Below, one piece after another: positions 1-7,755 of a stretch of DNA of 50,588 nucleotides. The notes under the pieces are model-generated. The model saw only the letters and a program-made list of their open reading frames with translations, did not search any database and was not told the DNA's origin. This stretch comes from Bacteroidales bacterium UBA1182 (GTDB lineage: Bacteria > Bacteroidota > Bacteroidia > Bacteroidales > Bacteroidaceae). Position 1 is the stretch's first letter; the number at the start of each line of letters is the position of its first letter. The translations under genes and the position numbers were made by a program. The DNA is taken from the NCBI GenBank assembly GCA_002310015.1, contig DBYQ01000063.1, positions 19,562 to 70,149 on the forward strand, given 5' to 3'.

Positions 1-141
1 GGTACATATCGTATCTGCCCCAAGGCTGTTCCCGGCACTGATGAGAAGGTTTGCCTTATCTCAGTTGGTGACTCTAACGCTTCACTCGGCAAGTTCGATA
101 TCAACGACGTTAACTGCAAGTGGAACCTCCGTCAGTATTGA
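1..141 (+). CDS. C-terminal end of an unrecognised protein (5' truncated)
   Basis: An open frame runs from the first base of the window through 46 codons to TGA at 139-141. The visible peptide begins GTYRICPKAVPG and ends KWNLRQY. It has two cysteines and the look of a beta-rich extracellular C-terminus, but I do not recognise the family. A strong intrinsic terminator follows 20 bases after the stop, which supports this being the true end of a transcript. The rest of the gene lies outside the window, so no function is assigned. Confidence 0.6.
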   Translation, partial: GTYRICPKAVPGTDEKVCLISVGDSNASLGKFDINDVNCKWNLRQY

Positions 142-160
142 TTTTCTGACATAAGAGAGT

Positions 161-190
161 AAAAAAGAGGCCTCAGGGCCTCTTTTTTTA
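161..190 (+). terminator. Intrinsic terminator after the truncated first gene
   Basis: The arms AAAAAAGAGGCC and GGGCCTCTTTTTT surround a TCA loop and end in a T run. It is a near-perfect A-tailed and T-tailed hairpin, so it could work in both directions, but only the upstream + gene needs it. Confidence 0.9.
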
Positions 191-207
191 TGCTTTGATG
201 TAAGGCT

Positions 208-231
208 TTTGGATTTTATGTAGTATAATTG
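208..231 (+). promoter_or_regulatory. Possible promoter for the fimbrial-type lipoprotein gene
   Basis: TATAATTG at 224-231 resembles the Bacteroidetes -7 element (TAnnTTTG) with one mismatch, and a TTTG lies upstream at 208-211. The spacing is about 12 bases rather than 19, so this is weak. If it is real, transcription would start near 238, just before the hairpin at 251-297. Confidence 0.3.
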
Positions 232-250
232 CACCCGGAAAGTAAACCGG

Positions 251-297
251 AATCGGTATAACGGGACCACCGTCCTCCCGTTATGCCGGTTTTTTTG
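251..297 (+). terminator. Terminator-like hairpin in the leader of the 333 gene
   Basis: Arms AATCGGTATAACGGGA (251-266) and TCCCGTTATGCCGGTT (about 276-291) pair along 16 positions with G-U wobbles, and a run of T follows. It lies after the first terminator and only 36 bases before the next start codon. It may be an attenuator, or the end of a very short RNA, rather than the end of the upstream gene. Confidence 0.6.
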
Positions 298-332
298 TTT
301 GCGTCTAATATCAATTTTTAAATTTAAAATCT

Positions 333-1274
333 ATGAAAAAGAAAAAAATGGGGCAGTTATTAGCCCAAGTGAAAACAAGAGTTCTTTTACTGAGTTTGCA
401 GTCTTTACTGATGTCACTCGTGACCAGTTCATGCAGTAACCGCATTCATATTGTGCCGGAGATGGAAGAGGCAGGTGTTCCGGTTACCATCAGGGTGGCG
501 TCACTTGAACAGGTTCCGTTCGGCTCTTTTGGAACTAAGGGATCGGCCGTTCTTTCTGATGCGTGCACCTGGATCAATTACGCCATTTTTAATGCTGATG
601 GAAGTGAGTTGGCCAAACCTCAGATAAACCAGAAATCCAATGATGATTCTTTTGGAACACTTAATCTGAAACTTGAAGAGGGTAATTACAGGCTGGTAGT
701 TTTGGCGCATAGCAGCACTTCCAATCCAAAACTGGATAACCCGTCCAAGATTGACATTCCATCTAACAGCAAAGGGAGAAGGATTACAGATACTTTCCTT
801 TCCAGCTCAATGATATCGGTAGCAAAGGGGATGCAGCCTCTTAACATAAACCTTGACCGTGTGGTGGCAAGGTTTGAGATCAGACTTGTTGGGGATTCAA
901 TACCCGGTGCCGTGAGCAGACTGGAATTTGAGATTGGAAAGGATGGCAGTTTCAGTCTTAATGCCAATACAGGTTCAGGTGTAAAGAGTACCAGAGGCTA
1001 CACTGATAAGGTGAACGTACAGCCTGGTGACTCTGTTATAGGTGTATATACTTTTGTCAGTGAAGGTTCAACTGCCACGAGAATTAAGGTGGTGGCAATA
1101 GACAGTCTTGAATGTGAGTATGGAAGTTGGGATTTTGCGGATGTTCCTATTACCAGAAACCGTATTACAGTTTATCGTGGAGCGCTCTTTTCTGACGAGG
1201 TTATCAATACCCAAGGTTTAATCAGCCTAAATGATGAATGGGCTGGAACAGATGAGTATGTTGCCCCAGAGTGA
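333..1274 (+). CDS. FimB/Mfa2-like fimbrial lipoprotein
   Basis: A 313-residue exported lipoprotein. A basic N-terminus is followed by a hydrophobic stretch and a lipobox ending in TSSC, placing the acylated Cys at about residue 34. The body is beta-rich: an early segment resembling WINYAIFNADG, then YRLVVLAHSS, then a region around LDRVVARFEI. This order matches FimB/Mfa2-type (DUF1812-like) anchor or accessory subunits of Bacteroidales type V pili, which are exported as lipoproteins. No neighbouring fimbrillin gene is visible. The start at 333 fits, but an in-frame ATG at 348 is also possible. The family call rests on overall pattern; another fimbrillin-like lipoprotein family is possible. 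Confidence 0.55.
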   Translation: MKKKKMGQLLAQVKTRVLLLSLQSLLMSLVTSSCSNRIHIVPEMEEAGVPVTIRVASLEQVPFGSFGTKGSAVLSDACTWINYAIFNADGSELAKPQINQKSNDDSFGTLNLKLEEGNYRLVVLAHSSTSNPKLDNPSKIDIPSNSKGRRITDTFLSSSMISVAKGMQPLNINLDRVVARFEIRLVGDSIPGAVSRLEFEIGKDGSFSLNANTGSGVKSTRGYTDKVNVQPGDSVIGVYTFVSEGSTATRIKVVAIDSLECEYGSWDFADVPITRNRITVYRGALFSDEVINTQGLISLNDEWAGTDEYVAPE

Positions 1275-1294
1275 TTAGGATTCTAAGATTCTGA

Positions 1295-2476
1295 TTATCG
1301 GACGGTAATGTGAAGGCAGGTCTGCTGTTTCTCGTATTTTACGTAACAGCGGTCCTGTCTCTTCATATCATAAGCTACCTGGTAGAGTATCTGGCGCATC
1401 TTATCTACTGATGCCGCCTTACCAACCTCAGGTGTGCTGTAGGTAAAGTATGATATGTCAAAGGTGGTGCCGTAGCAGTGGCATGAGTTCTCTGTGGAGT
1501 TTACATTGGTCTTGCGCAGCTGGCGTACACTCTCCTCAGTGCGGAGTACGCTTGTTACCGTAAAGCGGTGGTTACGGTTATAGCCGCGGTTAAAGAGTGA
1601 ATCCTGGAAAGCCTTGCCCATATCTTCAAGCAGTTTGGCCGCTTTTGGCACAAGATACGGAACGGAGTGGGTGAGCTTTTCTATGTCATAGTAGCTGTTG
1701 GGCTCAATCTTTACAAGACGGCGGTCAGTTTCAGCTTGATCGGCGGTTATGGGGCGGCTTAAGCCGTTCTTGCGTGCAGCCTCAAGCTGGGTGTCGTTCA
1801 GGTCATTGAACAGGCGGTCATACTGGCGCACAGGTTCACGGTGGTCAGTGTTGTGATTCACTTCACCCTCATCAATGTACTGTTGGATATCGGCCCCTTT
1901 CTGGGAGAGGGAACCGGAAAGCTTGTAGCCGCCTATGAACAGTATTGTTACAAGTGCTATCGGGATAATCATGAACATCAGAAATACCATGCTGTTTATG
2001 GATTCAAGCTTGAATATGCGTTTTATCAGGTTGCCGTACCAGCGCAGGAATGATGTGAATGTGGCTTCAATGAGGAATCCCCAAATGGGCATGATGGTCA
2101 CTGATAACCTGTAGCCTATAAGCGTTGAGCCTCCGTAACTGTAAAAACCTCTCCATGCCAACAGCGCTGTGAGCAGGATGATATAGGCTATTGCTGCAGC
2201 CCATTTGAGCCATTTAAGGTTGATCTTACGCCAGAAATAGAACTGGACTGCTCCTGTAATGAAACAGAGTATCCAGATGAGTATGGAGAAGAGGCCGGGT
2301 ACCGAGTCCTGGGCGGGAACGAACCATCGGCCTATGGCATCGGTTATGAAATATAAGATGGTGGAGAGCAGAATGAATCTGATAGTCCTTATCTTGCTGT
2401 TAAGACGGTTTTCATTGCGGGGCTTTTCTGTAACAATGCCGCTTTCCTGATTGGTTATAGTCTCCTTATTATCCAT
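1295..2476 (-). CDS. DUF5715-family membrane protein with M15-like C-terminus
   Basis: A 393-residue protein with about five hydrophobic segments between residues 30 and 190, followed by a soluble C-terminal domain. That domain has the order TVTSVLRTEESVRQL, then NSTENSCHCYGTTFDISYF. This is the layout of the Bacteroidetes DUF5715 family and resembles the M15 (D-Ala-D-Ala carboxypeptidase/Hedgehog-like) fold, in which a His-x6-Asp motif binds zinc. Here the H and D of HCYGTTFDI are present. A role in cell-wall peptide cleavage is an inference. The gene is divergent from ilvE. Confidence 0.7.
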   Translation of the reverse strand: MDNKETITNQESGIVTEKPRNENRLNSKIRTIRFILLSTILYFITDAIGRWFVPAQDSVPGLFSILIWILCFITGAVQFYFWRKINLKWLKWAAAIAYIILLTALLAWRGFYSYGGSTLIGYRLSVTIMPIWGFLIEATFTSFLRWYGNLIKRIFKLESINSMVFLMFMIIPIALVTILFIGGYKLSGSLSQKGADIQQYIDEGEVNHNTDHREPVRQYDRLFNDLNDTQLEAARKNGLSRPITADQAETDRRLVKIEPNSYYDIEKLTHSVPYLVPKAAKLLEDMGKAFQDSLFNRGYNRNHRFTVTSVLRTEESVRQLRKTNVNSTENSCHCYGTTFDISYFTYSTPEVGKAASVDKMRQILYQVAYDMKRQDRCYVKYEKQQTCLHITVR

Positions 2477-2566
2477 ATTAGTTACAAATTTAGTTTATTT
2501 ACGCCTGATGCTGAATAAACTGACTGCATTTTTTGTAATTTCGCGGGTGATTTAAAATTTACTGAT

Positions 2567-3586
2567 ATGAAAGAACTTGACTGGGCCAATCTGTCATTCG
2601 GTTACATGAAGACCAACTGGAATCTCAGAATTTGGTATAAAGACGGAAAATGGGGTGAGATAGAGGAATCTGACTCCGAGTATGTACCTATGCATATCGC
2701 CGCCACCTGCCTGCACTACGGTCAGGAGGCTTTTGAGGGCCTGAAGGCTTTCCGCGGCAAGGATGGTAAGGTACGAGTGTTCCGTATGGAGGCCAATGCC
2801 GAGCGTATGCAGAGCACCTGTCGTGCTACCATGATGCCTGAGCTTCCTACCGAGACATTCTGCAAGATGGTAAAGCGCGTGATCGAGCTTAACAAGGAGT
2901 TTATTCCTCCTTACGAGAGCGGTGCATCACTGTACATCCGCCCGCTGCTGGTGGGTACCGGTGCAGAGATTGGTGTAAAGCCAGCCAAAGAGTATATGTT
3001 CCTGATATTTGTTATGCCTGTAGGTCCGTACTTCAAGGGCGGTTTTGCAGCTAACGCATATGCATTGGTTCGTTCTTATGACCGTTCAGCTCCTCTGGGC
3101 ATGGGTAAGTACAAGGTAGGCGGTAACTATGCTGCCAGCCTGTTTGCCCACAACATCGCTCATGAGAAGGGTTACGGAAGTGAGTTCTACCTGGACGCCA
3201 AGGAGAAGAAGTATATCGACGAGTGCGGTGCCGCCAACTTTATCGGCATTAAGGGTAACAGCTATATCACTCCCAAGTCAGAGTCAATCCTGCCTTCAAT
3301 CACCAACAAGAGCCTGCAGCAGCTTGCCAAGGACAACGGCATGACTGTTGAGTGCCGTCCGGTTCCTCTGGAGGAGCTTAACGAGATGAGTGAGGCCGGT
3401 GCCTGCGGTACTGCAGCTGTTATATCGCCTATCTCACGTATCGATGACATAGAGCTTGGCAAGTCATATGTAATAGGTGACGGCAAGCCGGGTCCTGTTC
3501 TTACAGGTCTTTACCATCAGCTGCGCGCCATCCAGTATGGTGATGCTCCTGATACTCACGGCTGGGTAACCGTTCTGGATATCTGA
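2567..3586 (+). CDS. ilvE: Branched-chain amino acid aminotransferase
   Basis: A PLP-dependent class IV aminotransferase of 339 residues, the usual length for the longer (BCAT-II/eukaryote-like) type. It interconverts Leu, Ile and Val with their 2-oxo acids using 2-oxoglutarate. HYGQEAFEGLKAFR sits near residue 50. The PLP lysine is K183 in GKYKVGGNYA, and EAGACGTAAVISP lies near the C-terminus. It begins 1 kb before a Mrp-type ATPase and one base before trmB, so trmB is probably co-transcribed. Functionally it supplies the last step for the leu operon at 34-40 kb, though it is not part of that operon. Confidence 0.95.
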   Translation: MKELDWANLSFGYMKTNWNLRIWYKDGKWGEIEESDSEYVPMHIAATCLHYGQEAFEGLKAFRGKDGKVRVFRMEANAERMQSTCRATMMPELPTETFCKMVKRVIELNKEFIPPYESGASLYIRPLLVGTGAEIGVKPAKEYMFLIFVMPVGPYFKGGFAANAYALVRSYDRSAPLGMGKYKVGGNYAASLFAHNIAHEKGYGSEFYLDAKEKKYIDECGAANFIGIKGNSYITPKSESILPSITNKSLQQLAKDNGMTVECRPVPLEELNEMSEAGACGTAAVISPISRIDDIELGKSYVIGDGKPGPVLTGLYHQLRAIQYGDAPDTHGWVTVLDI

Positions 3587-3587
3587 T

Positions 3588-4346
3588 ATGGGAAAAGGTA
3601 AACTGGCCAAGTTTGCCGATATGCGGACCTATCCGCACGTGTTCGAGCCCGTAGGCTCGTTCCGCGAGGATGTCCCATTTGAAATAAGGGGCTGTTGGAA
3701 CAGCTCCTTCTTTCATAATGACGGGCCTATTGTCCTTGAGTTGGGCTGCGGCCATGGCGAGTACACTGTGGGACTGGCCGGACTGTTTCCTGACAAGAAC
3801 TTTATAGGTGTTGACATAAAGGGTGCCCGTATGTGGTCGGGGGCCAAGATGTCATTTGAGGCCGGTATGAAGAATGTGGCGTTCCTTCGCACTGTGATAG
3901 AGCTTATTGACCGCTTCTTTGCAACTGGTGAGGTTAGTGAGATATGGCTTACGTTTCCTGATCCGCAGATGAAGAAGGCTACCAAGCGTCTTACGTCGAC
4001 CTGGTTTATGGAACGCTATCGCCGTATTCTGAAACCGGGCGGCAAGATTCACCTCAAGACTGACAGTAACTTTATGTACACCTACACCTGCGCGATGGTT
4101 GACCATAACCGCCTGCCGGTGGAGTTCCGCACTGATGACCTCTATGCCAGCGGTGATGCGGATCACATCCTCTCCATCAAGACCCATTATGAGGAGCAGT
4201 GGCTGGAGCGTGGCAAGACTATCAAGTACATTGTGTTCAATCTTCCGGCAGAGGGGGAGTTGTCAGAACCCGATGTAGAGATAGAGCTGGACGATTACCG
4301 CAGTTACGGCCGTACCAAGCGCAGTACTCTTCAAGTTGGAAAGTAG
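3588..4346 (+). CDS. trmB: tRNA (guanine-N7)-methyltransferase
   Basis: A 252-residue cytosolic SAM-dependent methyltransferase that makes m7G46 in tRNA variable loops. The SAM-binding motif VLELGCGHGEY is at residues 49-59. The family signature LTFPDPQMKK is at 121-130, followed by RRILKPGG. The ATG follows the ilvE stop by one base, suggesting translational coupling. Its stop codon TAG (4344-4346) lies inside the left arm of a REPIN-like inverted repeat, so the last bases of the gene and the repeat overlap. Confidence 0.95.
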   Translation: MGKGKLAKFADMRTYPHVFEPVGSFREDVPFEIRGCWNSSFFHNDGPIVLELGCGHGEYTVGLAGLFPDKNFIGVDIKGARMWSGAKMSFEAGMKNVAFLRTVIELIDRFFATGEVSEIWLTFPDPQMKKATKRLTSTWFMERYRRILKPGGKIHLKTDSNFMYTYTCAMVDHNRLPVEFRTDDLYASGDADHILSIKTHYEEQWLERGKTIKYIVFNLPAEGELSEPDVEIELDDYRSYGRTKRSTLQVGK

Positions 4347-4419
4347 TACAATTGGGGTCAGACCCCTTTTGTATCATTTTCAAAAATAGTACAAAAGGGG
4401 TCTGACCCCAATTGTACTA
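4344..4419. repeat. REPIN-like pair of inverted GGGGTCWGACCCC palindromes
   Basis: Two 30-bp arms, 4344-4373 and 4390-4419, are perfect reverse complements around a 16-base spacer. Each arm carries its own short palindrome, GGGGTCAGACCCC, so the unit is two REP elements in inverted orientation. It includes the trmB stop codon. Related single copies lie at 5539, 6664 and 22639. Confidence 0.9.
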
Positions 4420-4426
4420 TTTTCAC

Positions 4427-4434
4427 TAACTTTG
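4427..4434 (+). promoter_or_regulatory. -7 promoter element before the Mrp ATPase gene
   Basis: TAACTTTG is an exact Bacteroidetes -7 motif eight bases before the start codon. No good TTTG -33 box is seen because the REPIN occupies that position. It suggests a nearly leaderless mRNA for the ATPase, or a residual promoter after repeat insertion. Confidence 0.45.
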
Positions 4435-4442
4435 CAAGCATT

Positions 4443-5543
4443 ATGACACTATATCCTAATTTGATTAAGGAGGCCTTGCAGACGGTGCGATATCCGGGCA
4501 CGGGCAAGGACATCATCTCTATGGAGATGTTGGAGGACGATATCCGTATTGACGGTAACAGCGTATCGTTCTCACTGATATTTGAGAAACCTACCGATCC
4601 GTTTATCAAGTCTATCGTGAAGTCGGCTGAGACGGCTGTAAAGCTTAAGGCTGGGCAGGATGTTCAGGTGGAGGTCAAGGTCAAGAGCCGCCAGGCTCCG
4701 CGCCCTGAGGGTCCGGAACTGCTGCCGGATGTAAAGAACATCATTGCGGTGGCATCGGGCAAGGGTGGAGTAGGCAAGTCAACTGTGGCTGCCAATCTGG
4801 CTGTTGCTCTGGCTGGACTGGGTTATAAGGTGGGTCTGCTGGATGCCGATATATTCGGTCCTTCAATGCCCAAGATGTTCCGTACTGAGGATGCACGCCC
4901 GTATGCGGAGAGCAAGGATGGCCGTGACCTGATTGTTCCTGTTGAGCAGTATGGAATCAAGCTGCTTTCAATAGGTTACTTTGTGGATCCGGAGCAGGCA
5001 GTGCTGTGGCGTGGTGCCATGGCCAGCAATGCGCTCAAGCAGCTTATTGCCGATGCTGATTGGGGTGAGCTGGATTACTTTGTCATAGACATGCCTCCCG
5101 GTACAAGCGACATTCACCTTACTCTTGTGCAGACGTTGGGTATCACTGGTGCGGTTATAGTAAGCACACCGCAGGAGGTGGCATTGGCCGATGCACGGAA
5201 GGGTATTGACATGTTCCGTAATGAGAAGGTGAACGTACCTGTTCTGGGACTGGTTGAGAATATGGCCTGGTTTACGCCCGCTGAACTGCCGGAGAACAAG
5301 TACTACCTCTTTGGAAAGGAGGGGTGCAAGCGTCTGGCTGAGGAGTTAAAGGTCCCTCTGCTTGGACAGATTCCTATTGTACAGAGTATCTGCGAGGGTG
5401 GTGACAATGGTGAGCCTGTAGCACTCAATCCGGATACTATGACCGGTATGGCGTTCCGTGAGCTGGCGCAGAGCGTAGCAATAGCTACCGATGCCCGCAA
5501 TCATCAGCTTCCGCCCACTGCTGCGGTCTCAACAGCAAAATGA
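4443..5543 (+). CDS. apbC: Mrp/ApbC-type iron-sulfur carrier ATPase
   Basis: A 366-residue P-loop ATPase of the Mrp/NBP35 family that loads Fe-S clusters onto apo-proteins in the cytosol. An N-terminal MIP18/DUF59 domain spans about residues 1-80. The deviant Walker A SGKGGVGKST is at 105-114, and LLDADIFGPSMP follows. The CxxC that binds a bridging cluster in many Mrp proteins is absent: the expected region reads WFTPAELPENKYY. From memory this variant is usual in Bacteroidetes, so loss of function should not be assumed. Confidence 0.9.
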   Translation: MTLYPNLIKEALQTVRYPGTGKDIISMEMLEDDIRIDGNSVSFSLIFEKPTDPFIKSIVKSAETAVKLKAGQDVQVEVKVKSRQAPRPEGPELLPDVKNIIAVASGKGGVGKSTVAANLAVALAGLGYKVGLLDADIFGPSMPKMFRTEDARPYAESKDGRDLIVPVEQYGIKLLSIGYFVDPEQAVLWRGAMASNALKQLIADADWGELDYFVIDMPPGTSDIHLTLVQTLGITGAVIVSTPQEVALADARKGIDMFRNEKVNVPVLGLVENMAWFTPAELPENKYYLFGKEGCKRLAEELKVPLLGQIPIVQSICEGGDNGEPVALNPDTMTGMAFRELAQSVAIATDARNHQLPPTAAVSTAK

Positions 5544-5573
5544 CCCATTTGGGACAGTCCCTTTCGTGTCATT
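5539..5573. repeat. Degenerate REP-like palindrome on the apbC stop codon
   Basis: The core GGGACAGTCCC is flanked by outer arms AATGAC and GTCATT; the six bases between core and outer arms no longer pair. The apbC TGA (5541-5543) lies in the left arm. It is the most decayed of the four copies. Confidence 0.7.
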
Positions 5574-5635
5574 CTAGAATGAAACAACTGCTATAATTGT
5601 GGCAAATAGAATGATTTTCTTGTTTTTGTAATTTC

Positions 5636-5667
5636 TTTGTTCGTTGTTTCCGTTGGCCATAACTTTG
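5636..5667 (+). promoter_or_regulatory. Promoter of cysK
   Basis: TTTG (5636-5639) and TAACTTTG (5660-5667) are separated by 20 bases, close to the Bacteroidetes consensus. The predicted transcript start is near 5674. The remaining leader is an A/C-rich, apparently unstructured 35 bases. Confidence 0.75.
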
Positions 5668-5707
5668 CACCGAAAACAGAAACAAACAAAACAAAATACA
5701 CAAAACT

Positions 5708-6649
5708 ATGGCAATTTACAGCACAATTACAGAACTGATCGGTAAGACCCCGACAGTTAAATTAAACAAGTTCGCTGCCAAGCGCGGCATTAAGGGAAAC
5801 ATCGTAGCCAAGGTTGAATTCTTTAACCCCGGCGGATCTGTCAAGGACCGTATAGCACTTGCTATGATTGAGGATGCAGAGAAGAAGGGTATCCTTAAGC
5901 AGGGCGGTACAATCATAGAGCCTACATCAGGCAACACAGGCGTTGGTCTGTCATTGGTAGGTGCAGTAAAAGGATATAAGGTAATACTTACCATGCCTGA
6001 GACCATGAGCATAGAGCGCCGCAAGCTGGCCGCTGCTTATGGAACAGAGATCGTGCTCACTCCGGGTGCAACAGGCATGAAGGGCGCCATTGCTAAAGCA
6101 GAGGAACTGCGTGATTCCATTCCAGGAGCAGTTATCCTGCAGCAGTTCAACAACCCCAGCAACCCTGAGATTCATGCTAAGACTACCGGTAAGGAGATTG
6201 TGGCCGATGCCAAGGCATCTGGTGTCCAGGTTGACGCATTTATCGCAGGTGTAGGTACCGGCGGTACGGTAAGCGGTTCGGCAAAGGCAATCAAGGAGGC
6301 TTTCCCCAATGCAAAGGTCATAGCAGTTGAGCCTGCTTCATCGGCAGTATTGAGCGGTAACCCCAGCGGTCCCCACAAGATTCAGGGAATCGGTGCCGGA
6401 TTCGTGCCCAATAACTTTAACCGCGATATAGTTGATGAGATTCTGCCTGTAGCAAACGAGGATGCTTTTGAGACTGCACGTGCCCTGGCTAAGGAAGAAG
6501 GCCTGCTGGTGGGTATCTCAAGCGGTGCCGCCGCATACGCAGCAAGCGTAGTCGCTTCACGTCCGGAATTTGCCGGCAAGAACGTGTTTGTCCTGCTGCC
6601 TGATACCGGTGAGCGCTACCTCTCAACCGCTCTCTTCTCAGAGGAATAA
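5708..6649 (+). CDS. cysK: Cysteine synthase A (O-acetylserine sulfhydrylase)
   Basis: A 313-residue PLP enzyme joining O-acetylserine and sulfide to make cysteine in the cytosol. The PLP lysine is K46 in NPGGSVKDRIA, the TSGNTG substrate loop is at 73-78, and the phosphate-binding GVGTGGTVSG follows. Length and motifs match CysK closely. It is monocistronic: it has its own promoter and is followed by a REP-type terminator shared with the convergent LysR gene. That LysR regulator might control it, but there is no direct evidence. Confidence 0.95.
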   Translation: MAIYSTITELIGKTPTVKLNKFAAKRGIKGNIVAKVEFFNPGGSVKDRIALAMIEDAEKKGILKQGGTIIEPTSGNTGVGLSLVGAVKGYKVILTMPETMSIERRKLAAAYGTEIVLTPGATGMKGAIAKAEELRDSIPGAVILQQFNNPSNPEIHAKTTGKEIVADAKASGVQVDAFIAGVGTGGTVSGSAKAIKEAFPNAKVIAVEPASSAVLSGNPSGPHKIQGIGAGFVPNNFNRDIVDEILPVANEDAFETARALAKEEGLLVGISSGAAAYAASVVASRPEFAGKNVFVLLPDTGERYLSTALFSEE

Positions 6650-6663
6650 TCATAGAGACGTAA

Positions 6664-6700
6664 AAATGGCCCAAAGGGGACTGTCCCCTTTGGGTCATTT
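6664..6700. repeat. REP-like palindrome acting as bidirectional terminator
   Basis: Eighteen-base arms flank a single T; they match except for one G-T wobble. The core reads GGGGACTGTCCCC with CCCAAA/TTTGGG shoulders and A/T tails. It separates cysK from the convergent LysR gene, whose stop codon starts two bases later. Confidence 0.9.
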
Positions 6701-6701
6701 T

Positions 6702-7601
6702 TTATTGTATCTTGAAGTTGTGGTTGGAGGTGTTGCGCTGCCTAAGTATTTCCACGAATTTTTTAGCGGACGTTTTGTGGTAAGAGCTTTTGAGGTAGTG
6801 GTAACAACCGTCCATTCTGCCGTCAGGATGTGCTATCGGGATTGCTTCCAAACCTTTTTCGCCTTGGATTGCCTCCTCAGAGAGCATGGTTGCCAGTGAG
6901 CTGTTGGCTACCAGGTCAAGCAGAGAACGTACACTGTTTATTTCAAGGCGTATATCAAGATTGACATCCTCGGTATAAAGCATGGAATCCACTGTGTCTC
7001 TTGATTGCAGGCCTTTTGACGGCAATGCAAGCGGATAACGGGACAGTTCCTGTACCGTAACCTCTTTTCCAAGCCCTTTGAGCGTTCCTATTCGTCCGAT
7101 GAGGCAGAGGCGGCTTTGGAAAAGCTGGTGTGACTCAATGCGTTCATCACCCACAGGTGATTTGTATGTAAGTGCCAGATCCAGCTCACGATCCAGCATC
7201 TTCTGCATGAGCTCCTCTTTTGACGTGATAATGATATTGAGCTTTATGGTGGGAAACTGACGGTAAAAATCCAAAACCGTCTGTTTTAACAACGGACTGA
7301 AGGCATAGGTGGAGCCCACGCTGAGTGTACCTACATGAAGGTTCATGACATCCCGGATGCGGTCAGTACCGGCCCTTGCATCTTCAAGCACCTGCAATGC
7401 GCATGGATAAAACTGTTCTCCGTAATCACTAAGGGCGACATGGCGTGTATCGCGCGCCAACAGTTCTACGCCCAGTTCCTCTTCAAGTTTGCTAATTTGT
7501 TGTGAAATGGTACTTTGAGTGATAAAAAGTGTCTTTGATGCCAAAGAGTAACTCTTTAATCTGGCCACCTCAACAAAGTATCTCAACTGCCTCAGTTCCA
7601 T
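6702..7601 (-). CDS. LysR-family transcriptional regulator
   Basis: A 299-residue regulator if translated from the ATG at 7601, which puts MELRQLRYFVEVARL at the N-terminus, as expected for LysR proteins. An upstream in-frame start would add 14 atypical residues. The winged helix covers about residues 1-60 (STISQQISKLEEELGVEL), and a periplasmic-binding-like effector domain follows. It is divergent from the M49-like/DASS/porin operon, with about 150 bases between starts. By the usual LysR arrangement it may regulate that operon and itself; a carboxylate or peptide effector is an inference. Confidence 0.9.
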   Translation of the reverse strand: MELRQLRYFVEVARLKSYSLASKTLFITQSTISQQISKLEEELGVELLARDTRHVALSDYGEQFYPCALQVLEDARAGTDRIRDVMNLHVGTLSVGSTYAFSPLLKQTVLDFYRQFPTIKLNIIITSKEELMQKMLDRELDLALTYKSPVGDERIESHQLFQSRLCLIGRIGTLKGLGKEVTVQELSRYPLALPSKGLQSRDTVDSMLYTEDVNLDIRLEINSVRSLLDLVANSSLATMLSEEAIQGEKGLEAIPIAHPDGRMDGCYHYLKSSYHKTSAKKFVEILRQRNTSNHNFKIQ

Positions 7602-7704
7602 AAAAAATGATTGTATATGCAAAGATATAATATTTATCGACATAAACGAATAATTTTATCGAAATAATCCATAGTCATCAATAAAAAATAGCGTAAGTTC
7701 TGTA

Positions 7705-7712
7705 TAATTTTG
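7705..7712 (+). promoter_or_regulatory. -7 promoter element of the M49-like operon
   Basis: TAATTTTG matches TAnnTTTG exactly, 44 bases before the start codon. No convincing TTTG is seen about 19 bases upstream, which may fit activator dependence on the divergent LysR protein. Confidence 0.55.
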
Positions 7713-7755
7713 CACGCTAATTAAAAGATCAGTAGGTACTGATACAAAAAATAGT

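Noticed and set aside
4443..5543. Loss of the CxxC as evidence of a dead Mrp ATPase
   Set aside because: All P-loop motifs are intact and this variant appears usual in Bacteroidetes, so it is not reported as unusual.
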